From: Candidatus Krumholzibacteriia bacterium | GTDB taxonomy: Bacteria > Krumholzibacteriota > Krumholzibacteriia > LZORAL124-64-63 | Length of the DNA: 64,000 bases | NCBI GenBank assembly: GCA_016744705.1 | Contig: JADGDU010000020.1 | Location: forward strand, 1-64,000 | Reading direction: 5' to 3' | In this document: positions 54,077 through 62,563 of the stretch, piece by piece | How positions within the stretch are numbered: the stretch's first letter is position 1 | Layout of the letters: each line of letters opens with the position of its first letter | Made by a program: the position numbers and the translations under genes | The notes under the pieces: generated by a model | The model's database searches: none | Seen by the model: the letters and a program-made list of their open reading frames with translations, nothing else | Told to the model about the DNA's origin: nothing

Positions 54077-55184
54077 AATACGCGTGTTTTAATTCATGGT
54101 GACGTTCAAGTTCAATGCCTCGCGTGCGAACAGTCCGGTTGTAATATTCAGCCCATCGTGGTGGCAATTCAAACTTGCTGCGGAATAGCCTTTTCTCCAA
54201 TAATTCTGGGATTACAATCGGCCTTTCCATCATCCCGCGAGCCATCGCTGGAGTAGGGCTTCCTCGTTTTTTTTCTCTCCGTCCTTTCATGTAGTTTCTC
54301 CAGACAAGAAGAATGGCCAAACGTTCAGCACTGGATTGCCGTCTTTTGGACCAAGCAATTGTTTCCCTTTTGTGATTCGCATTGGAATGACGAATCAAAA
54401 GGTCCAAAAGGTTAACTGCCCAAAGTGAATTCCGGCTGTCCCTATGCTTGCTTCCAGGTGTAATACGATGATCAATAGAAATATCTAATCGATTTATTGA
54501 CCGCCGGTAAGCTGGATGGTCATCACTGTGTACAATGGCTGTCTGTTGGTCACCTAGAGTAACCTCCAGCAACTCCATCATATCATATTCAATAGCTTTG
54601 GGGTCAGGCCGTCCAAGAAGCAATTCTAGCTCTTTGCGCCTTCGTTTTTGCGGTGCTGTCATCCGGCCTTTACGCCTCAATTCACTGTCGGTGAAATAGA
54701 CAAAGAAATCTGTTTCCTTCTCGACGGCGACATGGTGGTGGATGGGATGGTATTGACTCAGTTCGAAAGTTTCAAAGCCATCGACAACGACAACTTTCAC
54801 AGGTGGAGCGCTTTTCATTTGCTCTTGATGAAAGAGAAAACAATGCCTTCCCAACCTGGCAATGTGCCGATTAATAGTTTCGGGAGCGACTTTGAGATCT
54901 CTAGCAATTTGACGGTTTGCCATGCCACCTACGGTCTTCATGATGATTTTGGCATCAAGATCAGGGAGCTTTTGCCAGTAGGATTGTGAAAACGTTTGGG
55001 TACTGAAGCTTCTTTGGCAGGCCTTGCATAGAAACCGCTGTACACGGTGGGGAGGATTATGTCTACGGAAGTAGCCAATCAACTTCACAGGCCACTGATC
55101 ATTGGGACCATTGTGATAAAAGCACTTAGGGTTTGGGCAGAAGGGAGGGGACCATGATACAGCGGTTTTATTTTTGGTATTCAT
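54075..55184 (-). CDS. Zinc-ribbon DDE transposase
   Basis: 369 aa. N-terminal zinc ribbon (FCPNPKC...CKAC), helix-turn-helix (MANRQIARDLKVAPETINRH), then a DDE-like core (VVVVDGFETFEL, IVHSDDHPAYR, C-terminal E among LIRHSNANHKRETIAW). It resembles IS1/IS1595-type transposases, but the exact IS family is uncertain. The frame is intact, so it is possibly active. It begins 52 nt after the dsbD stop in the same direction. Confidence 0.88.
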   Translation of the reverse strand: MNTKNKTAVSWSPPFCPNPKCFYHNGPNDQWPVKLIGYFRRHNPPHRVQRFLCKACQRSFSTQTFSQSYWQKLPDLDAKIIMKTVGGMANRQIARDLKVAPETINRHIARLGRHCFLFHQEQMKSAPPVKVVVVDGFETFELSQYHPIHHHVAVEKETDFFVYFTDSELRRKGRMTAPQKRRRKELELLLGRPDPKAIEYDMMELLEVTLGDQQTAIVHSDDHPAYRRSINRLDISIDHRITPGSKHRDSRNSLWAVNLLDLLIRHSNANHKRETIAWSKRRQSSAERLAILLVWRNYMKGRREKKRGSPTPAMARGMMERPIVIPELLEKRLFRSKFELPPRWAEYYNRTVRTRGIELERHHELKHAY

Positions 55185-55235
55185 GTCTGGTCCATCGCAA
55201 ACAACAGACCAGACACAAATTCAAAGGCACAACCG

Positions 55236-57044
55236 TCAGCGAATACTTTTCATGATTTTTAGCATTTCAGGAGCAGGAGTAAACCCACCCTGCCCGCTTC
55301 CATAAAGAATTTCCCCCCGGCTATCAATAAATGCCACAAGCGGCAGCCCCGGCACTTTATATTCATTCTTGATGGCAGACATTTCATCATCATCAGCTTT
55401 AGTCGCATCAATTTTGATCGTAATAAAGCGCAGGCTTTCTGCCACTACTTCCGGCTGATTCCAAACTTTTTTATCCAGCTTTTTGCAGTAAACACACCAT
55501 TGGGCCCAGAAATCGATGATGATGGGTTTGCCTGATGCAATGGCTTCGGCGCGTTTCAGATCCAGAAAAGCCTGGACGTTTTCACCGGTGTGGATCTTTT
55601 CCCATTGGACCTTCTTGGGCAGGGGAGCTGGGACCGTGGTGGCAGCAGCTTCAGCTAGTTGTGTGTTTGGGGCTTCTTGTCCTGAATGCTCAATTTGAGT
55701 CACTGCGGTGACTTCAGGCAGGACACTACGCCAGGCTTGGCCCAGGAATCCGTACTGCAGGTTGCTGCCCACGAAGAAGATCAGGCCACTGACAAGAGTC
55801 AGGATACCCAAAGCTTTGCGGGTCTTGTCCCACCAGCCGGATTCACTTCCCAGATTTTCAAAGGCACCTACAAAGACACCCACCAGGACCATTACCGCAC
55901 CAATAAGGGGGTAGAAATAATTGGCGGGAATCACCGAACCAGGACGCAGGAAATACAGGGCCATTCCCACAAGCAACAGTCCCATGCCTTTGTTGAGAGA
56001 TTCCATCCAGCCGCCGGCTTGGGGCATAGAGCCCAACAGGGCGGGGAAAGTGCCCACACCAATGAGAAGAACGCCCATTCCCATACCAAAAGTGAACAAA
56101 CTGATGAAGGCCAGTAGGCCATCGCCTGTGGTGGAAAGCATTAGCAAGAGGCCGCCGAGGAAGGGGCCCACACAGGGTGAGGCAATCAATCCGGCAACCA
56201 TGCCCATGACAAAAACGCCCAACAGACCGGAGCGGTTGCCACCGGCGCCACCCAGTTTATCACGCATGAATTGGGGGGCCTGCAATTCGTAGGCGCCAAA
56301 CATGCTGAAAGAAAGCACAATGAGTAGGAGGGCGATGGGGACCATGACTACGGGGCTTTGCATGAAGGCGGTGATCCCACTGGCCACCGTGGCGCTCAAG
56401 TACCCGATGATGGCATAAACAAGGGCCATACCGATGACGTAGGTGAGGGACATGACCAAGCCATGCATGATCCCTTTTTCTTTGCTCTGGGTCCCGATGA
56501 CTGCCAGGGTGATGGGAATCATGGGATAGATGCAGGGGGAGAGGCTCATCAGGAGACCAAAACCAAAAAGCAGCAGCAGGAAAAGGAACATACCGCGCTC
56601 TTCAATGAAGTTACTGATTTTGTTGGCGGACCATCCTTCGCCAAAATCCACTTTCAGGGCACCAGACCAGGTTCCATTGAGGGCTTCACCGGAAGAACTT
56701 TTACCGGAGAAAACAAACTTCAGTTGATGCTCTGCCGGTTTGAGAGTTTCGGGCAGCGGCGCAGCCCATTCAATAAGGGCGGAGCCACCTTCCTGGGAAA
56801 TAATTTTGGTGGGATAGGGGGTTGAAAAGAAATCTTCTCCCTCTCCGGGTTCAGCTGCGAGAGACAGGCCATCATTGGCTAAGGTGGATCCTGCAGGCAA
56901 GGATACCTGGAACCGATAGACCAGGTTTTTTCCAATTTCAGCCTGCTCGGTGATGGGATCAGGAACCAGGGTTACATCTGCAGCTTGTACAGAAGCAAAA
57001 CCCAAAAGCAACGGAAGGGATAGAATGAACAGCAAAATGCGCAT
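55236..57044 (-). CDS. dsbD: DsbD-type thiol:disulfide interchange protein
   Basis: 602 aa. Signal peptide (LLFILSLPLLLGFASVQA), N-terminal periplasmic DsbD-alpha-like domain (about 25-145), eight membrane helices with the reactive Cys in LSPCIYPMIPI and ASPCVGPFLGG, then a C-terminal thioredoxin domain with WAQWCVYCKK. Moves reducing power from cytosolic thioredoxin to the periplasm. Divergent from the tlpA-like gene across a dyad; trxB at 13.3 kb could feed it. Complete, despite the IS at its stop codon. Confidence 0.95.
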   Translation of the reverse strand: MRILLFILSLPLLLGFASVQAADVTLVPDPITEQAEIGKNLVYRFQVSLPAGSTLANDGLSLAAEPGEGEDFFSTPYPTKIISQEGGSALIEWAAPLPETLKPAEHQLKFVFSGKSSSGEALNGTWSGALKVDFGEGWSANKISNFIEERGMFLFLLLLFGFGLLMSLSPCIYPMIPITLAVIGTQSKEKGIMHGLVMSLTYVIGMALVYAIIGYLSATVASGITAFMQSPVVMVPIALLLIVLSFSMFGAYELQAPQFMRDKLGGAGGNRSGLLGVFVMGMVAGLIASPCVGPFLGGLLLMLSTTGDGLLAFISLFTFGMGMGVLLIGVGTFPALLGSMPQAGGWMESLNKGMGLLLVGMALYFLRPGSVIPANYFYPLIGAVMVLVGVFVGAFENLGSESGWWDKTRKALGILTLVSGLIFFVGSNLQYGFLGQAWRSVLPEVTAVTQIEHSGQEAPNTQLAEAAATTVPAPLPKKVQWEKIHTGENVQAFLDLKRAEAIASGKPIIIDFWAQWCVYCKKLDKKVWNQPEVVAESLRFITIKIDATKADDDEMSAIKNEYKVPGLPLVAFIDSRGEILYGSGQGGFTPAPEMLKIMKSIR

Positions 57045-57202
57045 GACAGCTCTCTTTAATCAGTTGTACCCAAGGAAAACCTGTCTCAGTGTCCACCTAT
57101 TCATGGGGGACAGTGGGCGAAATATTTCTCAGGTATGAAGAATACGAACTTTGGCACCAAATTCAAGAGTTTGATGCAAGGTAAAGACTCTAAGAGGACA
57201 AT

Positions 57203-57222
57203 AGTTGCAAAAAATTGCAACT
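57203..57222. promoter_or_regulatory. Dyad between dsbD and tlpA-like genes
   Basis: Perfect inverted repeat AGTTGCAA-AAAA-TTGCAACT in the 256-nt divergent region. It lies 79 nt before the tlpA-like GTG and 159 nt from the dsbD ATG. Candidate operator. Confidence 0.55.
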
Positions 57223-57300
57223 TTTGCGTAATTAGAGGAGTTCAAATACAGCGCTTCAGGATTTTTTGCCTGGGGTTCATCGTTTAGGAAGGACTGCTTC

Positions 57301-57882
57301 GTGTTCACAAAACCAATGAAATTTTCCCTGTTAATCCTGACCCTGTTTTCCATGGTTCTGCTCTCTGCTTGTGGTGGAGACAAAGCTGATGATGCCAAAC
57401 CGGCTGCTGGAACCGATGAGCATGCGGCGGATACATCCGGTCTGGTGGTGGGTGGTGCGGTTGGCAATATGGCTCCGGACTTTACCCTTGAAAATATTGC
57501 CGGTGGCGAGCTTCAGCTGTCGAGCTTAAAAGGCAAAGTCGTTATTATTGATTTCTGGGACACATGGTGCCCTCCCTGCCGAAAAGCTCTGCCCAGCTTG
57601 GAAGCAGTGAGCAAGGCTCATCCCGATGATTTAGTAGTTGTGGGTGTGGCATTTGGTCGTGATGGCATTGAAAAAGTACGGCAATATGTAACGGACAACA
57701 ATCTGACTTTCCCTATGGTTGTTTCGGATAAAAAATTCCAGGTAGCCAAAGATTTTGGGGGCGTGCAAAGCATTCCCACCACCTTCGTTTTGGATAAAAA
57801 CGGTGTCATTGTGGAAGTGTGGGTGGGTGGTCACTCTCAGGCTGAATACGAAGCGGGATATTTAAAAGCATTGGGGTCCTGA
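57301..57882 (+). CDS. TlpA-like thioredoxin lipoprotein
   Basis: 193 aa. The GTG start has GGAAGGA 7 nt upstream; the next ATG (57316) lacks one. Lipoprotein signal with lipobox LLSAC, a short charged linker, then a TlpA/ResA-type thioredoxin fold with WDTWCPPCRKALP, cis-Pro near QSIPTTFVLDKNG and GGHSQAEYEAG. A periplasmic thiol reductase, plausibly reduced by the divergently encoded DsbD. Confidence 0.93.
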   Translation: MFTKPMKFSLLILTLFSMVLLSACGGDKADDAKPAAGTDEHAADTSGLVVGGAVGNMAPDFTLENIAGGELQLSSLKGKVVIIDFWDTWCPPCRKALPSLEAVSKAHPDDLVVVGVAFGRDGIEKVRQYVTDNNLTFPMVVSDKKFQVAKDFGGVQSIPTTFVLDKNGVIVEVWVGGHSQAEYEAGYLKALGS

Positions 57883-57884
57883 TT

Positions 57885-58283
57885 TTGGAGTCCCAGCTGA
57901 GATCGATGATGTTGATTTCCGTAGCGGGCGCAGCAGGAGCTGCGTCCCGTTACGGTGTCGGGTTATGGGCCCAGCGCCTCCTGGGAAGTAATTTTGCCTA
58001 TGGCACTTTAGTGGTGAACCTTCTGGGGTGTCTTCTTTTGGGGCTGGTTCTGGAATTGGAATCTCAAACCGAATGGGTTGGTGAATCAGTCAGACTCTTT
58101 TGGGCTGTGGGTTTTCTGGGGGCCTTCACTACTTTTTCTACTTTTGGTTTTGAAACTCTAAAATTTATGCAAGCCGGGGATCATCATCTGGCGGTGTTGA
58201 ACGTGGTGGCTAATTTGCTACTGGGATTGTTGGCGGTATGGCTGGGATGGGTATTGGCTAGATCTTTAGCGGGAGCTATATAA
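57885..58283 (+). CDS. crcB: Fluoride channel FluC/CrcB
   Basis: 132 aa. Start uncertain: TTG at 57885 (GGGG upstream) or ATG at 57906/57909. Four membrane helices with AGAAGAASRYGVGLW, GTLVVNLLGCLLLGL and GFLGAFTTFSTFGFET, the Crc/Fluc signature. Exports fluoride. It begins 2 nt after the tlpA-like stop. No crcB riboswitch-like sequence was recognised upstream. Confidence 0.9.
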   Translation: MESQLRSMMLISVAGAAGAASRYGVGLWAQRLLGSNFAYGTLVVNLLGCLLLGLVLELESQTEWVGESVRLFWAVGFLGAFTTFSTFGFETLKFMQAGDHHLAVLNVVANLLLGLLAVWLGWVLARSLAGAI

Positions 58284-58292
58284 AAGAATAGA

Positions 58293-58324
58293 CCCCTGAA
58301 TGCGTTGGTAACGCTAATCAGGGG
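58293..58324 (-). terminator. Hairpin terminator after small ORF
   Basis: CCCCTGA / TCAGGGG outer stem with inner GCGTT / AACGC stem. On the minus strand it is followed by TCTATTCTTTTATAT, and it begins 16 nt after the stop of the 22-codon ORF. It also lies 10 nt after the fluC stop, so it may act on both strands. Confidence 0.6.
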
Positions 58325-58339
58325 CCAAACAAGAGATGA

Positions 58340-58408
58340 TCATCTTCGCAACCACCACCAGAGATCAATGAGAGAAAGACCCATTACCAAATAAATTTCC
58401 GGTCCCAT
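58340..58408 (-). CDS. Predicted 22-aa hydrophobic small protein
   Basis: ATG at 58408 with AAAGGGGGGA 6 nt upstream (a very strong site), 22 codons, TGA at 58340. The peptide begins MGPEIYLVMGLSLIDLW, continues with two more Trp, and ends in Leu-Arg-Arg: a single membrane-spanning helix with a positive end. A promoter-like pair (TTGCGA, 17-nt spacer, GATAAA) lies upstream, and a hairpin terminator follows 16 nt downstream. It is too short for ordinary gene callers. Function unknown; it is the only content of the 280-nt gap between fluC and the phosphatase gene. Confidence 0.5.
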   Translation of the reverse strand: MGPEIYLVMGLSLIDLWWWLRR

Positions 58409-58563
58409 TTTAATCCCCCCTTTCCAATTTTAGGTGAACGTTTGTAGACCTTTATCTTTTTGGCAGATTGAGGTCGCAACTTTAACAATTTCTGAAAAAG
58501 GAAAAACTAATGGAGATCGGCTCTTCCTAAAGAGACTTTAGCAAGAAGGGGACCGGGGATATA

Positions 58564-61083
58564 TTAACTACGCAAATTCTTTACTTCCAGTAATATAGCG
58601 GTTTTGTCATCAGTGCGGTCAGGGCCGCCGAATGTATTAATACTGGCAAATATCTTGTCTAGCAAATGCACAGGAGTGGAAACGAGATTGGCCTCCAGTA
58701 AGGCCAGAAGACGCGGGAAATCGAAGAATTCTTCATCCTCATTCTGTTCATCCGTCAGACCATCGGTAAATAAGAATAGGCGGTCCTGGGGAGCCATTTG
58801 CAAGGATCCCTGGCGATAGTCATGCTCATTGGTAACACCTAAAACAGGTCCTCCTTTACGCAAATATTGGTGAAAACTTTGATTTGGGTTCAGCAGAACA
58901 GGGGGTTCACAGCCAGCATTGCAATAGTTGAGAATTCCGGTTTCAGGATGCCAGATACCATAGAAAAAACAGATAAATTGCCCGGTGGAGACAAGGTTAA
59001 AAACGGTGTCGTTCAATCGTTTGATGACTAAGTGAGGTTGGTCCTCAGCTTCGGCCTCCTGCCGAAAGGCCACCCGCAGGGAGGTCATATGCAGAGCGGC
59101 GGGAATTCCCTTTCCCGAAACGTCGGCCAGGGCAAAGCCCAAGCTGCCATCACTGCGGAGGAAGTAGTCAAAATAATCGCCACCGACCATCCGGCAGGAT
59201 TCGTTGCGACCGGCGATGACGAAACATTCATCCTCCAGGGCCTCATTGGGCAACAGGCTATGTTGGATGGTGCGGGCCAATTCCAGTTCCGTTTCAGTCT
59301 TTTTCTGTTCCAAACTATCACGGTAAAGCAGGCGGCTTTCCAGAAGAGAACCAGCTTGAACAGCCAGTTGGTTGAGATGGCTTAAATCTTCCTGAGAATA
59401 CAGAGCGTCGCTGCTCTTGGAACCGAAGGCCAAAAAACCTAATAATCGGTTTCCTGAAATGAGGGGAACAAGGAGATTGACTTTCAAATGGGTGAGCAAA
59501 CCCAGGGAGCCCGGTTCCGAATCTCCAGTAAAGAGCATGTCTTCAAGTTCTTCGGAAAAGATGGGCCGACGCAATCGATCCAGCAAAATGGCCAGGCTAC
59601 TGGTCTGGGGTAAAGATGGGGGAAGGTTGGCCAAATTCTGTGCTTGCTGTTGGCGGATTGGCACAAAATGAAAAGGCTCTTCATCACTTTGAATGAAAAG
59701 AACCAGGTCTTCAGGACGGAACAAGTCGTTCAGACCGTTGAGCAGGCTTTGATTCACATCATCAATATCAATCAAAGCAGTCAGACCTTTACCCAGATTG
59801 CCGATCGCTTCCAAGTTCGCTTTACGCGCGGGGTAAAAGGTATCATCAATCCACCCCTGAACAAGCCGCCGCAAAGGCAGGACAGTCAAACTGCTGGCTG
59901 CCACTACAGTCAGCAAAACCGGGTAAGTGGAGATGCGAAAAAGGGAGGCCAGAAGTTGTCCCAGGCCCACCACAACGAGGAAATAACCCACCAGAACAAT
60001 CAGGGTCAGAAATCCGTAAATGAGACTGATTCGCAGCACAAAACTTTTGTCCAGCGCGCCATATCGCATGATCGCCAAAGCAAAGCTAATGGGGACCAGG
60101 ATGAGGCTGAAGGAAAGGTACTGCCACATGGGCAAGCTGGAGTCAGGATTCAGGTTGGCCATAATCATTGAGCCCATAAAGGGTAACAGGCCAGCCAGTA
60201 ACCCAGTAAGAATGACTAGCATTTTTGTTCGCTGGATGGGGCGGTCTCGACGAAGAATTCGTTTGGTAAAAACCACGAGCCCAGCCAGAAAAAATCCCAG
60301 AGAATAGACTAGGGCCAGGAGTTCTATCCAAGGTTGGATTGATGCGGACTGTGTGAGCACGGCAGAGGAATCCAGCACAAGAAGCAAGAGAAACAAAATC
60401 CAGCCCGGCCAAAGCAAACTACGCCAGCGCCGCAACGACCCACCTGGCTGGAAGCGGGGACTGGGAAATTGAAGAAAGAAACGGAGAAAATAGGCAGGAA
60501 GCATCAATTGGACTAGGGTCCGTAAACTTTCTTTGACCGTCATATACCCCACTAAGGGCAGGTCGGGAATATCCAGCAACATGAAACCGAACAAGGTACA
60601 AAGAGCGAAAAAATTTCTGGCCACGAGGTCACTGCGTTTGGAAAAAACCCACCAACCGATGAGCAGAAAGGCCAAACCGGAAACCAAAAGGCTGAAATCG
60701 TGAATCATCCTCATTTGTCCAGGAGGATCAGGTGTCACCAGGAGAGAATATACCAATCCCATACGCTGGACTTTAAACAGAACCGGATTCAGTTGGTAAT
60801 GGCCCGCTTTAGCAGCAAACCAATGGGTCATTTTGGTGACGGGTACTCCATCCACAGCCAGGATCTTGTCACCGGTGCGTAAACCTGCTTTTTGAGCGGG
60901 GCCGCCGGGATCAAGGGACCCAATTTCCAGTTGGTTCACTGCGAAACCGAAATCGGGCTTCTGTGTGATGTGAATGGCAATGGGAATGGTGGAAAGGGTC
61001 AGCAGGGGAGCAATCAGGAACAAGCCTAAAATGCGGGTCAGCTTTTCAAAAAGGTTTGGCTTGATCGCCGGGAAATTGAGCAC
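58564..61083 (-). CDS. PDZ-membrane-GAF-SpoIIE/PP2C phosphatase
   Basis: 839 aa with a GTG start (GAGG upstream). One membrane helix, a PDZ domain (about 45-105; IGSLDPGGPAQKAGLRTGDKILAVDGVPV), about nine or ten further membrane helices (to about 400), a GAF-like domain (about 440-590), a linker coil, and a C-terminal RsbU/SpoIIE phosphatase (VGGDYFDYFLRSDGS, ALADVSGKGIPAALHM, LFLFTDGLTDEQNE, DRTDDKTAILLEV), with the acidic metal ligands intact. Senses an envelope signal and probably dephosphorylates an anti-sigma-factor antagonist. No anti-sigma or STAS gene is beside it. Confidence 0.9.
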   Translation of the reverse strand: MLNFPAIKPNLFEKLTRILGLFLIAPLLTLSTIPIAIHITQKPDFGFAVNQLEIGSLDPGGPAQKAGLRTGDKILAVDGVPVTKMTHWFAAKAGHYQLNPVLFKVQRMGLVYSLLVTPDPPGQMRMIHDFSLLVSGLAFLLIGWWVFSKRSDLVARNFFALCTLFGFMLLDIPDLPLVGYMTVKESLRTLVQLMLPAYFLRFFLQFPSPRFQPGGSLRRWRSLLWPGWILFLLLLVLDSSAVLTQSASIQPWIELLALVYSLGFFLAGLVVFTKRILRRDRPIQRTKMLVILTGLLAGLLPFMGSMIMANLNPDSSLPMWQYLSFSLILVPISFALAIMRYGALDKSFVLRISLIYGFLTLIVLVGYFLVVVGLGQLLASLFRISTYPVLLTVVAASSLTVLPLRRLVQGWIDDTFYPARKANLEAIGNLGKGLTALIDIDDVNQSLLNGLNDLFRPEDLVLFIQSDEEPFHFVPIRQQQAQNLANLPPSLPQTSSLAILLDRLRRPIFSEELEDMLFTGDSEPGSLGLLTHLKVNLLVPLISGNRLLGFLAFGSKSSDALYSQEDLSHLNQLAVQAGSLLESRLLYRDSLEQKKTETELELARTIQHSLLPNEALEDECFVIAGRNESCRMVGGDYFDYFLRSDGSLGFALADVSGKGIPAALHMTSLRVAFRQEAEAEDQPHLVIKRLNDTVFNLVSTGQFICFFYGIWHPETGILNYCNAGCEPPVLLNPNQSFHQYLRKGGPVLGVTNEHDYRQGSLQMAPQDRLFLFTDGLTDEQNEDEEFFDFPRLLALLEANLVSTPVHLLDKIFASINTFGGPDRTDDKTAILLEVKNLRS

Positions 61084-61145
61084 CTGAACCTCTTGAACTG
61101 AGGAATCCTATTGAAAAAAACAGTTTAACACAGCCTGAGTTCAGA

Positions 61146-62390
61146 TTACAACCCCGCTGGAACCGCCTGAAAGCCGGAGCTGGTGGGGGGGGCCAGGCTA
61201 GATTGTTCATTACCGTTAACACAACCAGGACCAAAGGCACCAACAATGCTTTTGTTGCCAGTGGGGTTGTTGCTAGGGAGGCATGCTGAGGAGCTTTGTA
61301 AATTAAAATTACCATAGTCAGGGGCACAAAATTCTGGATCAGATGAGAGGTTGTCATCCTTTTGACCCAGGGAGCGTAGTTCAGCCACCCAATCTCCGGT
61401 GGCATTTCCATAGAGGTTGCATCCTTGAAAAACGGGTATTTCTGTGTCAATTTTAAGGATTGGGGTTTCGTTGAAGGCGATGATGCTGTTGTTAAATTGG
61501 GGGGGGGTGCCTTCAAAGGCCAAGACTCCACCACTGGAATCACTACCGTTGCGATACAAGGTGCTGCTGACCAGAGTCAGGTCGGCATTCCGAGTGCTGA
61601 TGGCGCTGCCACCGAGACCACCCCAATTTCCGGCAAAAATGGTGTTGCTTATGGCGCACAGTGATTGCTGGGCATGCAATCCAGCTCCGGTGTTTCCGGC
61701 TGTGTTATTCTTTATGGAACAACTTTGCAGCTTTGCCACGGCGTCTTGACCTAAATTTAAACCACCGCCCACCATGGCTACATTTCTCTCAAAAGCGCAC
61801 TCATTGAAAGTTACAGTGCCTAAACAAAAGGCTCCGCCACCTTTTTGCTGAGCTTCATTATTTTCTATCAGGCAGTTGGCAAGGACTGGAGAGCTTTTCT
61901 GATCCACAAAGATGGCCCCACCAGAAGTGGCCTTGTTGGACTTAAAAATACAGTTTGAAATTCTGGGAGAAGAATTTTGGAAGGTGATGGCTCCACCTCG
62001 ATCGCCGTTTTGTCCCTGAGCCAATCCTCCTTTGAGGGTGAAACCCACTAATGCAGTGTTGGAATCAGCATCGGCAAATTGGAAAATACGCCCTTTGCCC
62101 TGGGCATCAATGGTGACGCAACCAGGCTGGAGGGTACCGGACCACAAAGCCACACCGGGCTTCATCATAATGTCGTGTTCGAAATATGTTCCACAGGAGA
62201 CCAAGATGATGTCTCCGGGCTGGGCTTGGATGAGAGCGCCTTTAATGGTGGGGGATGATTCGGGAACCGAAAGGGTTTTGCCCATGGCTTGAGTGCCCTG
62301 AAAAGTGAATAGCAATAAAGAAACAAGTACAAAAATACTATTTTTAGAAATCTGGCTGAATCTCCCAGCCTTGGAATCAAAAACAATCAT
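61146..62390 (-). CDS. Exported right-handed beta-helix protein
   Basis: 414 aa from the ATG at 62390 (MIVFDSKAGRFSQ), with AAAGGA 7 nt upstream; the frame extends 41 codons further without a site. A signal peptide (IFVLVSLLLFTFQGTQAMG) is followed by a parallel beta-helix with polymorphic-membrane-protein-like repeats of the GGAI/NCxFxxN type (RGGAITFQNSSPRISNCIF, SGGAIFVDQKSSPVLANCL, GGGLNLGQDAVAKLQSCSI). Cysteines are frequent. Surface or secreted, possibly polysaccharide-binding. No C-terminal sorting signal is clear. Confidence 0.82.
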   Translation of the reverse strand: MIVFDSKAGRFSQISKNSIFVLVSLLLFTFQGTQAMGKTLSVPESSPTIKGALIQAQPGDIILVSCGTYFEHDIMMKPGVALWSGTLQPGCVTIDAQGKGRIFQFADADSNTALVGFTLKGGLAQGQNGDRGGAITFQNSSPRISNCIFKSNKATSGGAIFVDQKSSPVLANCLIENNEAQQKGGGAFCLGTVTFNECAFERNVAMVGGGLNLGQDAVAKLQSCSIKNNTAGNTGAGLHAQQSLCAISNTIFAGNWGGLGGSAISTRNADLTLVSSTLYRNGSDSSGGVLAFEGTPPQFNNSIIAFNETPILKIDTEIPVFQGCNLYGNATGDWVAELRSLGQKDDNLSSDPEFCAPDYGNFNLQSSSACLPSNNPTGNKSIVGAFGPGCVNGNEQSSLAPPTSSGFQAVPAGL

Positions 62391-62498
62391 AACCGTGTCC
62401 TTTAAAGACAGGGGTGAATATGGTCTATCTATCCATCGGGCGAGAGATGAAAGACTTTTAAAGCACAGTAAGTGATCTTCTTTGATAAAGCTACAAAA

Positions 62499-62527
62499 AG
62501 GGCCGCGATTCACAATGATCGCGGCCC
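62499..62527 (-). terminator. Intrinsic terminator of the 63.1-kb exported protein gene
   Basis: Stem GGGCCGCGAT / ATCGCGGCCC with an 8-nt loop. On the minus strand it runs into CTTTTTGT, 37 nt after the stop at 62564. It separates this gene from the beta-helix gene downstream. Confidence 0.85.
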
Positions 62528-62563
62528 ATCTTTTCCATGAGGAAAAAATATAATCCTTAACGA

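Larger units (their letters stand above)
54010..55234. mobile_element. Complete insertion sequence, 1225 bp
   Basis: Terminal inverted repeats GGTTGTGCCTCTGAAATTGTGT (left) and the inverse of GGTTGTGCCTTTGAATTTGTGT (right) enclose one transposase gene. The left end begins at the stop codon of the FG-GAP gene, and the right end lies 1 nt from the dsbD stop. No target duplication is evident. The same ends bound the MITE at 13074-13273. Confidence 0.88.

Noticed and set aside
54000..55245. Target-site duplication around the IS
   Set aside because: The flanks (TTCCAGTAG and GTCAGCGAA) do not match over 4-9 bp, nor do the MITE flanks; none claimed.
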